Of a DNA stretch of 64,000 nt, positions 47,837-56,814 are shown piece by piece. A program made the translations under genes and the position numbers. The notes beneath the pieces were generated by a model. It did not search any database. It saw only the letters and a program-made list of their open reading frames with translations, and had not been told where the DNA came from. The stretch's first letter is position 1. Each line of letters opens with the position of its first letter. This stretch comes from Bradyrhizobium huanghuaihaiense (GTDB lineage Bacteria; Pseudomonadota; Alphaproteobacteria; Rhizobiales; Xanthobacteraceae), in NCBI RefSeq assembly GCF_007830635.1, contig NZ_VLLA01000002.1, positions 496,001 through 560,000 of the forward strand, read 5' to 3'.

Positions 47837-47889
47837 ATTTTCCAGCGGCTGCCGCATCGTGGAAAATAAAATCGATCTCGTTGAGATCG
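47837..47889 (+). promoter_or_regulatory. Two dyads upstream of gcl
   Basis: ATTTTCCA (47837-47844) and TGGAAAAT (47860-47867) are an exact inverted pair with a 15-base spacer. CGATCTC-GTT-GAGATCG (47873-47889) is a perfect 7-bp dyad. TTGGAAAA-type sites are the kind bound by IclR-family regulators of glyoxylate genes, so the IclR protein at 39600 is a candidate. That is inference. Confidence 0.5.
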
Positions 47890-47944
47890 CATCCCCCGCA
47901 TCTGATGATCTCGCTCACTGACTTGAACCTGAGGGAGGTCCGAT

Positions 47945-49729
47945 ATGGCGAAGATGCGAGCTGTCGATGCGGCCGTGCGTATCCTGGAGAAGGAAGGCAT
48001 CTCGACCGCCTTCGGTGTTCCCGGGGCTGCGATCAATCCGCTGTACTCGGCGCTGAAGAAGCGCGGCTCGATCCGCCACATCCTGGCGCGCCATGTCGAG
48101 GGCGCTTCGCACATGGCGGAGGGCTACACCCGGGCCAAGGCCGGCAATATCGGTGTCTGCATCGGCACCTCGGGGCCGGCGGGCACCGACATGATCACCG
48201 GGCTCTATTCGGCGATCGCCGATTCCATTCCGATCCTCTGCATCACCGGCCAGGCGCCGCGGGCGCGGCTCTACAAGGAGGATTTTCAGGCCGTCGACAT
48301 CGAGTCGATTGCCAAGCCCGTGACCAAATGGGCGGTGACGGTGCGCGAGCCGGCATTGGTGCCGCGCGTGTTCAGCCAAGCCTTTCACATCATGCGTTCC
48401 GGCCGGCCGGGACCGGTGCTGATCGACATGCCGCTCGACGTGCAGCTCGCCGAGATCGAGTTCGATGACGAGACCTATGAGCCGCTGCCGGTCTACAAGC
48501 CGACGGCGACCCGCAAGCAGGTCGAGAAGGCGCTGGAGATGCTCAACGCCGCCGAGCGGCCGCTGATCGTCGCGGGCGGCGGCATCATCAACGCCGACGC
48601 GTCGGACCTGCTGGTCGAGTTCGCCGAGATCGCGAATGTGCCTGTCGTGCCGACGCTGATGGGGTGGGGCGCGATCCCCGACGATCACGTGCTGATGGCC
48701 GGCATGGTCGGCCTTCAGACCAGCCATCGCTACGGCAATGCCACGCTGCTCGAATCCGACTTCGTGCTCGGCATCGGCAATCGCTGGGCCAACCGCCACA
48801 CCGGCTCGGTCGAGACCTACACCAAGGGCCGCAAGTTCGTTCACGTGGACATCGAGCCGACCCAGATCGGGCGCGTGTTCAACCCCGATCTCGGCATCGT
48901 CTCGGACGCAAAGGCAGCGCTCGAGCTGTTCGTTGCCGTCGCCAGGGAGTGGCGGCGGTCAGGCAGGCTCCGCGAGCGCCAGGCGTGGCCCGCTGCCTGC
49001 CGCGATCGCAAGAAGACGATGCTGCGCAAGAGCCATTTCGACAACGTTCCGATCAAGCCGCAGCGCGTCTATGAGGAGATGAACAAGGCGTTCGGCCGCG
49101 ACACCACCTATGTCACCGTGATCGGCTTGTCGCAGATCGCCGGCGCGCAATTCCTCGGCGTCTACAAGCCGCGCAACTGGATCAACGCCGGGCAGGCAGG
49201 CCCGCTCGGCTGGACACTGCCCGCTGCCCTCGGCGTGCGCGCGGCGTGCCCGGAGCGCGAGATCGTCGCTCTCTCCGGCGACTACGACTTCCAGTTCCTG
49301 ATCGAGGAGCTCGCGGTCGGCGCGCAGTTCAATCTGCCCTACATCCACGTCGTCGTGAACAATTCCTATCTCGGCCTGATCCGCCAGGCCCAGCGCGGCT
49401 TCGACATGGATTACCACGTCCAGCTCTCCTTCGAGAACATCAACGCGCCCGAGATCGGCGTCTACGGCGTCGACCATGTCACGGTGGCCGAAGGCCTCGG
49501 CTGCAAGGCGATCCGCGTCACCGATCCCAAGGATACCCAGGCCGCATTTGCGACAGCACGCGAATTGATGGCCAAGCACCGCGTGCCCGTGGTGGTCGAG
49601 TTCATCCTCGAGCGCGTCACCAACATCGCGATGGGCACGGAGATCGACAACATCGTCGAATTCGAGGAGGTGCTGGATCTGCCGCTCGACGAGGTCGGCA
49701 CTACGCGCGTGTTGCAGCCGGCGGAATAA
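47945..49729 (+). CDS. gcl: Glyoxylate carboligase (tartronate-semialdehyde synthase)
   Basis: A 594-residue thiamine diphosphate enzyme that joins two glyoxylates into tartronate semialdehyde with release of CO2. The diagnostic change is at residue 51: [14 protein letters not shown] has Val where acetolactate synthases have the catalytic Glu, exactly as in E. coli Gcl. The cofactor motif is [18 protein letters not shown] and ends [18 protein letters not shown] lies before the ATG. The hyi and glxR genes follow closely (11- and 12-base gaps), giving a complete glycerate pathway except glycerate kinase. Confidence 0.97.
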   Translation: MAKMRAVDAAVRILEKEGISTAFGVPGAAINPLYSALKKRGSIRHILARHVEGASHMAEGYTRAKAGNIGVCIGTSGPAGTDMITGLYSAIADSIPILCITGQAPRARLYKEDFQAVDIESIAKPVTKWAVTVREPALVPRVFSQAFHIMRSGRPGPVLIDMPLDVQLAEIEFDDETYEPLPVYKPTATRKQVEKALEMLNAAERPLIVAGGGIINADASDLLVEFAEIANVPVVPTLMGWGAIPDDHVLMAGMVGLQTSHRYGNATLLESDFVLGIGNRWANRHTGSVETYTKGRKFVHVDIEPTQIGRVFNPDLGIVSDAKAALELFVAVAREWRRSGRLRERQAWPAACRDRKKTMLRKSHFDNVPIKPQRVYEEMNKAFGRDTTYVTVIGLSQIAGAQFLGVYKPRNWINAGQAGPLGWTLPAALGVRAACPEREIVALSGDYDFQFLIEELAVGAQFNLPYIHVVVNNSYLGLIRQAQRGFDMDYHVQLSFENINAPEIGVYGVDHVTVAEGLGCKAIRVTDPKDTQAAFATARELMAKHRVPVVVEFILERVTNIAMGTEIDNIVEFEEVLDLPLDEVGTTRVLQPAE

Positions 49730-49740
49730 AGGAGAGCATC

Positions 49741-50526
49741 ATGCCGAAATTTGCCGTCAACCTCACCATGCTCTTCAACGAGATGCCGTTCCTCGACCGC
49801 TTCGCCGCGGCGAAGTCGGCGGGCTTTGCCGGGGTCGAATATCTCTTCCCCTATGATTTCGACAAGGCGCAGCTGCGCGAGCAGCTCGAGGCCCATGGCC
49901 TGACGCAGGTGCTGCACAATCTGCCGGCCGGAAATTGGGCCGGGGGCGAGCGCGGCATCGCGATCCTGCCCGACCGCACCGCCGAATTCCGCGACGGCGT
50001 ATTCCGCGCCATCGATTATGCCAAGGCGCTCGATTGCGAGCAGCTCAACTGCCTCGTCGGCATCCCGCCTTCCGACGCTGATCCGCGCGAGCTTCAGGAG
50101 ACGCTGGTCGGAAACTTGCGCTTCGCGGCCTCGACGCTGGCGCGTGAAAATATCAAGCTGCTGGTCGAGCCGATCAACACGCTCGACATTCCCGGCTTCT
50201 ATCTCAACGGTACCGAGCAGGCGGTGCAACTGATCTCCGAGGTGCGCTCGAACAACCTCTTCATCCAGTACGACATCTATCACATGCAGATCATGGAGGG
50301 CGATCTCGCCCGCACCATGCAGGAATATCTGCCCCAGATCGCCCACATCCAGCTTGCCGACAATCCCGGCCGCCACGAGCCCGGCACCGGCGAGATCAAC
50401 TATCCCTTCCTGTTCCGCCACCTCGACGCGATCGGTTATCGCGGCTGGATCGGCTGCGAATACAAGCCGCGCACCACGACGCTGGAAGGCCTCTCCTGGC
50501 ACGCGGCACAGACCTTCGAGACGTGA
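49741..50526 (+). CDS. hyi: Hydroxypyruvate isomerase
   Basis: A 261-residue TIM-barrel sugar-isomerase-fold enzyme that interconverts hydroxypyruvate and tartronate semialdehyde. The start MPKFAVNLTMLFNEMPFLDRF is characteristic. The two catalytic glutamates are in LLVEPINTLDIPGFYL and WIGCEYKP. GGAGA lies 6-7 bases before the ATG. It is the middle gene of gcl-hyi-glxR. Confidence 0.95.
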   Translation: MPKFAVNLTMLFNEMPFLDRFAAAKSAGFAGVEYLFPYDFDKAQLREQLEAHGLTQVLHNLPAGNWAGGERGIAILPDRTAEFRDGVFRAIDYAKALDCEQLNCLVGIPPSDADPRELQETLVGNLRFAASTLARENIKLLVEPINTLDIPGFYLNGTEQAVQLISEVRSNNLFIQYDIYHMQIMEGDLARTMQEYLPQIAHIQLADNPGRHEPGTGEINYPFLFRHLDAIGYRGWIGCEYKPRTTTLEGLSWHAAQTFET

Positions 50527-50538
50527 GGATATCCTGAT

Positions 50539-51426
50539 ATGACCAACATCGGCTTCATCGGACTTGGCACCATGGGACGGCCGATGGCCGGCCACCTCCT
50601 GGCCGCGGGCCATCGCGTGTTCCTGCATGACGTCGCGCCGGTCGCATCTGAGCTGATCTCTGCGGGCGGCATCGCCTGCAAATCGGCCAGGGAGGTCGCG
50701 GAGCAGGCGGACGCCGTCATCATCATGGTGCCGGATACGCCGCATGTGGAGGCCGTGCTGTTCGGCAAGGACGGCGTCGCGAGCGGCATCTCCAAGGGCA
50801 AGATCGTCGTCGACATGAGCTCGATCTCGCCGCTGGCGACGAAGGAGTTCGCGAAGAAGATCGAGGCACTGGGTGCGGACTATCTCGACGCGCCAGTGTC
50901 GGGCGGGGAGGTCGGGGCGAAAGCCGCGAGCCTCACCATCATGGTCGGCGGTCCCGAGCGGGCCTTCGGCACCATGAAGCCGATCTTCGACAAAATGGGC
51001 AAGAACGTCACGCATGTCGGCGCCAATGGCGATGGCCAGACCACGAAGGTCGCCAACCAGATCATCGTCGCGCTGACCATCGAGGCCGTGAGCGAAGCGT
51101 TGCTGTTCGCATCGAAGGCCGGTGCGAACCCCGCGCTGGTGCGCAAGGCGCTGATGGGCGGCTTTGCCTCGTCGCGGATTCTCGAGGTGCATGGCGAGCG
51201 CATGGTGAAGCGCAATTTCGATCCGGGCTTCCGCATCGAGCTGCATCAGAAGGATCTGAACCTCGCGCTCGAAGGCGCGCGCGCCCTCGGCCTGTCGTTG
51301 CCGAGCACTGCGGTGGCGCAGCAATTGTTCTCGTCCTGCACCGCGCATGGCGGCAAGGCCTGGGATCATTCCGCGATGGTGCGGGCGCTGGAACTGATGG
51401 CAGGCCACGAGATTGCAGCTAGCTGA
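50539..51426 (+). CDS. glxR: 2-hydroxy-3-oxopropionate (tartronate semialdehyde) reductase
   Basis: A 295-residue beta-hydroxyacid dehydrogenase that reduces tartronate semialdehyde to D-glycerate. The Rossmann motif is IGFIGLGTMGRPMAGHLL, the substrate signature is DAPVSGGEVGAKAASLTIMVGG, and the catalytic lysine lies in GDGQTTKVANQIIVALTIEA. GAGGA lies before the ATG. Position after hyi fixes the role. No glycerate kinase gene follows. Confidence 0.95.
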   Translation: MTNIGFIGLGTMGRPMAGHLLAAGHRVFLHDVAPVASELISAGGIACKSAREVAEQADAVIIMVPDTPHVEAVLFGKDGVASGISKGKIVVDMSSISPLATKEFAKKIEALGADYLDAPVSGGEVGAKAASLTIMVGGPERAFGTMKPIFDKMGKNVTHVGANGDGQTTKVANQIIVALTIEAVSEALLFASKAGANPALVRKALMGGFASSRILEVHGERMVKRNFDPGFRIELHQKDLNLALEGARALGLSLPSTAVAQQLFSSCTAHGGKAWDHSAMVRALELMAGHEIAAS

Positions 51427-51542
51427 ACTGTTACGCGGTAACAGTCTCCAGACATGTGATGCATCTTTCGTCGCAGGGGAACCGGAACATGCTCCGGCCC
51501 CGCGGGTTGAAGATCCACAACAATCACTGGAGGCGTAAGGAT

Positions 51543-51926
51543 ATGAAAACCCGTCTTGCGATTACGTTGGCCGCCGCGTCGCTGCTGGCGTCGAGCGCGG
51601 CCTTTGCCCAGTCGACCACCGAACAGGGCGCCAGGGACGGCGCGCGTGCGGGTGGGGACATTGGCGGCCCGGTCGGCGCGATGGTCGGCGGCACCGTCGG
51701 TGCGGCCGTCGGCGCAGGCCTCGAAATTCCGAATGCGGTGCTCGGCGGAATCCCGCGTAGTGATTCCGTCGTGATCCACGAGCGCGTCGTCGTCGGTGAG
51801 CCGCTGCCCCCGACCGTGGTGCTGCGGCCCGTGCCGAACTACACCGAGTATCGTTATGCGGTCGTGAACGATCGCCGCGTGATCGTCGAGCCGCGCACCC
51901 GCCGCGTCGTCAAGATCATCGACTGA
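51543..51926 (+). CDS. DUF1236-like exported protein
   Basis: A 127-residue protein with a signal peptide (TRLAITLAAASLLASSAAFA) and a glycine-rich mature start (GDIGGPVGAMVGGTVGAAVGAG). It ends in a compact domain (YTEYRYAVVNDRRVIVEPRT...RVVKIID), matching the DUF1236 family of periplasmic proteins common in Bradyrhizobium. The function is unknown. GGAGG precedes the ATG. It ends just before a hairpin and the convergent VanZ gene. Confidence 0.78.
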   Translation: MKTRLAITLAAASLLASSAAFAQSTTEQGARDGARAGGDIGGPVGAMVGGTVGAAVGAGLEIPNAVLGGIPRSDSVVIHERVVVGEPLPPTVVLRPVPNYTEYRYAVVNDRRVIVEPRTRRVVKIID

Positions 51927-51954
51927 TCGGCGTAGCGTCGCATTGTTGAGATCG

Positions 51955-51983
51955 GGCCCTGCGGAGCGTCGCTCCGCGGGGCC
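51955..51983. terminator. Hairpin between convergent genes
   Basis: GCGGAGC (51961-51967) and GCTCCGC (51971-51977) form the core stem, extended by GGCCCT with GGGGCC. No T-tract follows, so it may only be a transcript-end structure. Confidence 0.4.
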
Positions 51984-52346
51984 TCAGCTTGTCAGGGCCG
52001 AGTTTGCCCGAGACCGGCTCATGACCCGATCGGCGACGGCGGCGAGCGCAAAGCCGATGCAGGCGGTGCCGGCATCGACCAGAAAATCCTCCAGTCGCGC
52101 ATGGCGCCCCGGCGCCCAGAACTGCATCAGTTCGAGCAGGCCGATCAGGACCACCGAGACGGCCGCCACTGCGAGCCGCCGCTGCCGGTAGGCGAGGCCG
52201 AAGGCCAGCCCGACCAGGATGAAGGCCAGCGCGTGCTCGCCGTCCTGGCCGAGATCGGAATGGGGCCGCAGGCCCGGAGGCCCGAGCGTTGCAAAGGTGA
52301 CGGCGGCGGCGAGCAGCCAGGCAAAAAAACGAACAAAAATGGACAT
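51984..52346 (-). CDS. VanZ family protein
   Basis: A 120-residue membrane protein with four predicted helices. SDLGQDGEHALAFILVGLAFGLAY and GLLELMQFWAPGRHARLEDFLVDAGTACIGF match the VanZ family, whose E-x-x-Q/H and D-x-x-N/D positions are conserved. Despite the name, most VanZ-like proteins have no link to vancomycin. The function is unknown. Confidence 0.82.
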   Translation of the reverse strand: MSIFVRFFAWLLAAAVTFATLGPPGLRPHSDLGQDGEHALAFILVGLAFGLAYRQRRLAVAAVSVVLIGLLELMQFWAPGRHARLEDFLVDAGTACIGFALAAVADRVMSRSRANSALTS

Positions 52347-52423
52347 CCGGTGGCGATAGCACGGAATCGCGACGGCCTGTTGCGGCGCGAGGATCAGATC
52401 GCCGTGTAGTTAATGACCAAACG

Positions 52424-53020
52424 TTAAAGCGGCTCGCGCACGCCGAGGCCGTGCATGAAGCGTTCCCGGATCTGCACGGGATCGCGCCTCGTGGTGCCGA
52501 CGCCCGGCTTGTCGTCGATGCGGACTGCGATCAGGCTGGGCTCGTCAGCCGACATGGCCTCGTCGACCAGGCGCTCGAAATCCTCCTCGTCCGCGGCCCA
52601 GGAACTCCTGACGAGCCCCGAAGCGGTGGCAATGCCGACGATGTCGGCGACGCCAGCGGCCGGCGTCGGCTGCGCGCCGGTGATCTGGTAGATGCCGTTG
52701 TCCATCACGATCATGATCAGATTCTTCGGCTTCAACGCCGCGATCGTCGAGAGCGCGCCGAGCTGCATCAGGAGCGAGCCGTCGCCTTCGAGCGCGAAGA
52801 CGCGGCGACCGGGCTGCGCCAGCGCGACGCCAAGCGCGATCGGGAAGGCGAGGCCCATGCTGCCGAGCATGTAGAAATTCTGCGGGCGGTGGCCGGCGGC
52901 CCAGAGGTCGAAATTGGTGTTGCCGATGCCGCCGATCACGGCTTCCTCGTGCTTGAGCTTTGCGATCAGGCGCGAGGTGATGTCGAAGCGGTTCATCACC
53001 TTGGTGTTGCGACTATCCAT
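52424..53020 (-). CDS. TPP-dependent decarboxylase beta subunit (ComE/sulfopyruvate type)
   Basis: A 198-residue pyrophosphate-binding half of a two-subunit thiamine enzyme. GDGSLLMQLGALSTIAALKP ending DNGIY is the cofactor motif. The size and split match sulfopyruvate decarboxylase ComDE, and also half of phosphonopyruvate decarboxylase. The ATG at 53020 has GAGG 6 bases upstream, overlapping the stop of the alpha gene; a GTG at 53032 is the alternative, and the two genes are coupled either way. It decarboxylates a 2-oxo acid; which one is not fixed by sequence. Confidence 0.82.
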   Translation of the reverse strand: MDSRNTKVMNRFDITSRLIAKLKHEEAVIGGIGNTNFDLWAAGHRPQNFYMLGSMGLAFPIALGVALAQPGRRVFALEGDGSLLMQLGALSTIAALKPKNLIMIVMDNGIYQITGAQPTPAAGVADIVGIATASGLVRSSWAADEEDFERLVDEAMSADEPSLIAVRIDDKPGVGTTRRDPVQIRERFMHGLGVREPL

Positions 53021-53028
53021 GGCCGGCC

Positions 53029-53574
53029 TCACTTGTCAAAAACCTTGCCGCCCGTGAGCAGCGGGTTGAGGATCAGGGCCACCGGCGCCTGCGTGGTGAC
53101 GGCCTGCTTGATCGAGCGGTCGGCGATGAATTCGAGCTCGTCGAGCCTTGTGATGGTGTGATGCTCCAGCGCCAGCGAATCCAGCACCGGGCGCATGGTG
53201 CGGCAGACCAGCGACTGGCCGTAATTGAACTCGCCGAGCGTGCCGCGCTCTGAGACGAACATGATCAGCGGAATCTGGTAGGGCACCGCGAGCGAGGCGA
53301 GCACGTTGGCGAGCGTGGCAAAGCCCGAGGTCTGCATCAGCACCGCGCCGCGTCGTCCGCCCATCCAGGCGCCGGAGACGATGCCGACGGCCTCCTCCTC
53401 GCGCGCGGTGGCGAAGGTGGTGAAGAAGGGATCGGCGTGCAAATTCTTGATCAGCGGCGTCAGCACGCGGTCGGGCACGTAAGGGATCAGGCCGATCTCG
53501 TTCCGCTTCAGGGTCTGCAGGACGATGCCATGCCAGGTTATGTCGCTGGTCGCCTGCTGTTCCGCAATCGCCAT
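53029..53574 (-). CDS. TPP-dependent decarboxylase alpha subunit (ComD/sulfopyruvate type)
   Basis: A 181-residue pyrimidine-binding half of the enzyme. The cofactor-activating glutamate is in FATAREEEAVGIVSGAWMGG, followed by VLMQTSGFATLANVLASLAVPY, typical of this domain. The ATG at 53574 follows GGGAG by 6 bases. It is transcribed divergently from the D-hydroxyacid dehydrogenase gene, which may supply or use the same 2-oxo acid. The 241-base gap between them shows no gene. Confidence 0.82.
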   Translation of the reverse strand: MAIAEQQATSDITWHGIVLQTLKRNEIGLIPYVPDRVLTPLIKNLHADPFFTTFATAREEEAVGIVSGAWMGGRRGAVLMQTSGFATLANVLASLAVPYQIPLIMFVSERGTLGEFNYGQSLVCRTMRPVLDSLALEHHTITRLDELEFIADRSIKQAVTTQAPVALILNPLLTGGKVFDK

Positions 53575-53815
53575 TGCGTTCTCCCTTCGGCCGCGCATGC
53601 TTCTTGGTTCTGGCCGTCGCGGCGATCTGCCGAACTTGACGCAGGCAGCGGGATTGTCAACATGTCCGGGCCGGCACCGTGATCTGCGCCAGACGGCCTG
53701 CCGTGGCCGGCACCGCCATGGCATAAGCGGCTACAACCAGAAAGCGGGAGGGGCACGGACGGGCGCGCATCGCGCTGACCTTGCGGATCTCCTCGATCGA
53801 GCCGGAAGGGTCCTG

Positions 53816-54865
53816 ATGTCCGTCAACAGCAAGCGCGTCTTCAACGTCAAATATCTGGCCAACCCGATCTATATCGACATCCTGAAGGCGCGGCCCGACG
53901 TGCGGCTCGACCGCATCGAGAACGAGAGCCCTGAAGATGTCTACGCGCCGATCCTGAGCGCGGCGCATGTCTACCAGATCGGCGCCGCGCGCGACGAGCT
54001 CGCCCCGCATTTCCATGTCGATGCCGCCTTCCTGAGGCGCACGCCGAATTTGCTGCTCGTCTCCAGCAACGGTGCCGGCTTCGACCCTGTCGATGTCGAG
54101 GCCTGCACGGAGGCGGGCGTCCTGGTTGTCAACCAGTCCGGCGGCAATGCCCATTCGGTCGCCGAGCACGCGCTGGCGATGATGCTGACGCTGTCCAAGC
54201 GCATCATCCAGTCCGACCGCCGCCTGCGCCGCGAGCGCGACGTCAACCGCAACGAGCTCGTCGGCAACGAGGTCGAGCACAAGACCGTCGGCATCGTCGG
54301 CCTCGGCAATGTCGGCCGGCGCATCGCCGCGCTCTGCAAGGGGCTGCTCGGCATGAAGGTGCTGGCCTATGATCCGTATCTCACCGCCGAGGTGATGGCC
54401 GAGCGGGGCGGCGAGAAGGTCGAGCTCGACGAGCTCTTGCGCCGCGCCGATTTCGTCTCGATCTCCTGCCCGCTCGACAAGAAGAGCCGCAACATGATCA
54501 GCACGCGCGAATTCGCGTTGATGCAGCCGCATGCGTATTTCATTACCACCGCGCGCGGCTTCATCCACGACGAGGACGCGTTGCTGCAGGCGCTGCGCGA
54601 CAAGCGCATCGCCGGCGCCGGCCTCGACGTCTGGTCCAAGGAGCCGCCGCCGCCGGAGCATCCGCTGCTCCAGCTCGACAACGTGCTGGCGAGCCCGCAC
54701 ACCGCCGGCGTCACGATCGAGGCGCGTCAGAACATGGGCCGCATCGCCGCCGAGCAGGTGCTGGAGACGCTCGACGGCAAGCGCCCGCCGCGCATCATCA
54801 ATCCCGAAGTCTGGCCGCGCTATGCCGAACGCTTCAAGCAGGCGTTTGGCGTGACGCCGGGGTAG
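53816..54865 (+). CDS. D-isomer 2-hydroxyacid dehydrogenase family protein
   Basis: A 349-residue NAD-dependent dehydrogenase. The Rossmann motif is VGIVGLGNVGRRIAALCKGLLGMKVLAYDPY. The conserved Arg is in FITTARGFIHDEDALLQAL, and the Glu/His pair is in AGAGLDVWSKEPPPPEHPLL and SPHTAGVT. The ATG at 53816 has GAAGGG 5 bases upstream. It resembles phosphoglycerate dehydrogenase-type enzymes such as SlcC, which oxidises sulfolactate, and hydroxypyruvate reductases. Divergence from a ComDE-like decarboxylase makes a sulfolactate-to-sulfopyruvate role possible. The family is firm; the substrate is open. Confidence 0.88.
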   Translation: MSVNSKRVFNVKYLANPIYIDILKARPDVRLDRIENESPEDVYAPILSAAHVYQIGAARDELAPHFHVDAAFLRRTPNLLLVSSNGAGFDPVDVEACTEAGVLVVNQSGGNAHSVAEHALAMMLTLSKRIIQSDRRLRRERDVNRNELVGNEVEHKTVGIVGLGNVGRRIAALCKGLLGMKVLAYDPYLTAEVMAERGGEKVELDELLRRADFVSISCPLDKKSRNMISTREFALMQPHAYFITTARGFIHDEDALLQALRDKRIAGAGLDVWSKEPPPPEHPLLQLDNVLASPHTAGVTIEARQNMGRIAAEQVLETLDGKRPPRIINPEVWPRYAERFKQAFGVTPG

Positions 54866-54981
54866 GGTGCGCGAAGTCCAATCGCGTGCCGATCGTTGGT
54901 TACGAGGACGACAACAGAAAGCGGCGGATTTTATTGATGGCGTGAATGAACGCGTATGACTTGTCCTGTACATCAGCGTTC

Positions 54982-55422
54982 ATGAGCATACTTTCGATTG
55001 CGACATCCGGACTTTCTGCGGCGAGCCTGCGCGTGAGCGTGGCCGCGAGCAACATTGCGAACATCAGCACGACCGGCCCGCTGCCAGCATCAGGTGGATC
55101 GAGCACATCGGCCGGTGCGGGCATCGCTCCGACGTTTCCGGCCGCCTATGTGCCGCTGCGGGTTGATCAGGTCTCCCAATCGAGCGGCTCGACACCCGGC
55201 GGGACGATCGCGACCGTGTCGGCGGTTTCGCCGAGCTATACCGCGCAGTCGGATCCGAGCGCTCCCTTCGCAAACCAGGACGGCCTGGTCGCCGCGCCGA
55301 ATGTCGATCTCGCCAATGAGTTCGTTGAGCTGGCGACCGCAAAGTACAGCTTCATTGCCAACGCGAAGGTCATTCAAGCCTACGCCGAGACCGAAGACAC
55401 ACTCCTCGATATCAAAGCGTGA
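54982..55422 (+). CDS. Flagellar rod-like protein (FlgC/FlgG family), orphan
   Basis: A 146-residue protein. The N-terminus (SILSIATSGLSAASLRVSVA, then ASNIANISTTG) and the C-terminus (VDLANEFVELATAKYSFIANAKVIQAYAETEDTLLDIKA) are the conserved helical ends of flagellar rod and hook proteins. The middle is short and rich in Ser, Gly and Pro. No ribosome site is clear: ATG at 54982 fits the family N-terminus, ATG at 54946 would add 12 residues. No other flagellar gene is nearby, so it may be an orphan rod component or a degraded relic. Confidence 0.75.
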   Translation: MSILSIATSGLSAASLRVSVAASNIANISTTGPLPASGGSSTSAGAGIAPTFPAAYVPLRVDQVSQSSGSTPGGTIATVSAVSPSYTAQSDPSAPFANQDGLVAAPNVDLANEFVELATAKYSFIANAKVIQAYAETEDTLLDIKA

Positions 55423-55493
55423 TGGCTGATGCCGGCCCAGTCTTGCCGGCGTCGCGTCCGTTCACCTCCACCGGCATAGCGCCGGGTAGGCGC

Positions 55494-56435
55494 CTACCCC
55501 AGCTTCGCGCCGAGCTGCTGGAACACGGCCTCGCAGGTCATGAGATCAAGATGGCCGCCGCCCGCATTCTTGAAGAACGTGATGTCGGACGATGACGTTC
55601 GCCCCTGCACGCGGCCGCCGGCGAGATCGTAGAGGTCGCCGAGGACGTCCGCTTCGCTGATCGCACCGCTCGCGATCGGCTGCAGGATGTCGCCGACGCC
55701 ATGGAAGGCGGATTCCCTGCGATCCACGAAGACGCGCGACATCTTTGCTGCTTCGTCATCAGCCTCACGCGTTTGCGGCGTGTAACCGCCGACGAGGTCC
55801 AGATGCGTGCCCGGCCGCAAATTGCGGCCCTTGATCAGCGGCTGATGCGCGCGGGTGCAGGTGGTGATGACGTCAGCCTCGCGCGTCGCGGCGTCGAGGT
55901 CCGTGACCGTTTCCACCTTTACGCCGTCCTTAGCCAAACGCTGAGCGAGATCCGCGGCCCGGTCCAGGCTCCGATTCCAGATCAGCACGCGCTCGAGCGA
56001 CGGTCGCACGGTGCGATGGCCCCGGATCAGCCATTCGGACATCTCCCCGGCGCCGACGCAAAGCAGCGTCTCGGGATTGGGCGGAGCGAGCAGTTTCGTG
56101 CCCAGCGCGGAATCGGCTGCGGTGCGCCAATGCGTGATTTCGGTGCCGTCCATCGCCGCCAGCGGCCGTCCGTTGGTGCCGTCGAACAGCACGCAGACGG
56201 CCTGCACCGCCGGCATCTTGCCTTCGGCCAGATTGGCCGGAAAGCTGGTGAACATCTTGCTCGCCATGTAACGGCCGGGATCGACCGCGCTGCGGATGAC
56301 GTACTGCCCTTTCTCGTCGCCGAGGAAGGCGTCCAGCACCTCCATCTTCGGCCGGCGGTGCGCTTCCTCCAGAGCTGCGATGAGGATCGGAAAGGTCAGA
56401 ACGTTCGTGACTTCGGTATCGGAGACAAAGTGCAA
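55494..56435 (-). CDS. Ornithine cyclodeaminase / mu-crystallin family protein
   Basis: A protein of about 313 residues of the ornithine cyclodeaminase family, which includes enzymes that reduce cyclic imines or make cyclic amino acids. The substrate-site region RYMASKMFTSFPANL and the Rossmann motif LLCVGAGEMSEWL are present, and DGTEITHWRTAADSALGTK is conserved. I prefer the TTG at 56435, with GAGGA 7 bases upstream; a GTG at 56462 would add nine residues with a weaker site. The exact reaction (ornithine to proline, or 1-pyrroline-2-carboxylate reduction) cannot be told. Confidence 0.83.
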   Translation of the reverse strand: MHFVSDTEVTNVLTFPILIAALEEAHRRPKMEVLDAFLGDEKGQYVIRSAVDPGRYMASKMFTSFPANLAEGKMPAVQAVCVLFDGTNGRPLAAMDGTEITHWRTAADSALGTKLLAPPNPETLLCVGAGEMSEWLIRGHRTVRPSLERVLIWNRSLDRAADLAQRLAKDGVKVETVTDLDAATREADVITTCTRAHQPLIKGRNLRPGTHLDLVGGYTPQTREADDEAAKMSRVFVDRRESAFHGVGDILQPIASGAISEADVLGDLYDLAGGRVQGRTSSSDITFFKNAGGGHLDLMTCEAVFQQLGAKLG

Positions 56436-56599
56436 GGCAAAATCCTCATGGGCGATCGGCACTTGCCCATAAACCCGCGCGGTGGGTTCCGCAACGAGTC
56501 TTCGGCCGGGACTCGCTAAGCCTTGATCCGCGTCAAAATCTTCTTCCCCCGTCCGTCCTAAATGGGATTAGAGTGCCGCCGGGGCAGCAGGGAGGTCCC

Positions 56600-56812
56600 A
56601 TGTCAACTTTTGTGGTCAAGTTCATGAAGGATGTGCTCGGCCAGTACGGCCGCGAGATCGAGGTCTGCCAAGGCACGCTCGAGATCGATGCCGCCGACGA
56701 GGACGAGGCCAGGGAACGTGCGAAAGTGAAGTTCTGCAAGGACCAGGCGTTGCATCATTGGTCGCTGCATGCCGATCGCATCCACGTCAGACCGGCTGAC
56801 TTTCCCTCGTAG
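56600..56812 (+). CDS. Small soluble protein, unknown function
   Basis: A 70-residue protein starting MSTFVVKFMKDVLGQYGREIEVC. GGGAGG lies 4-5 bases before the ATG at 56600. It reads as a small alpha/beta domain (FVVKFMKDVLGQ, then EIDAADEDEARERAKVKFCKDQALHHWSLHADRIHV). Two cysteines and a His cluster could bind a metal, but no motif is complete. It is convergent with the GNAT gene. Confidence 0.7.
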   Translation: MSTFVVKFMKDVLGQYGREIEVCQGTLEIDAADEDEARERAKVKFCKDQALHHWSLHADRIHVRPADFPS

Positions 56813-56814
56813 GG

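Noticed and set aside
47945..49729. Acetolactate synthase or a second oxalyl-CoA decarboxylase
   Set aside because: Val at residue 51 replaces the catalytic Glu, which is specific to glyoxylate carboligase, and hyi and glxR follow.
51984..52346. VanZ protein as a glycopeptide resistance determinant
   Set aside because: There is no van cluster; VanZ-like membrane proteins are widespread in bacteria without such resistance.
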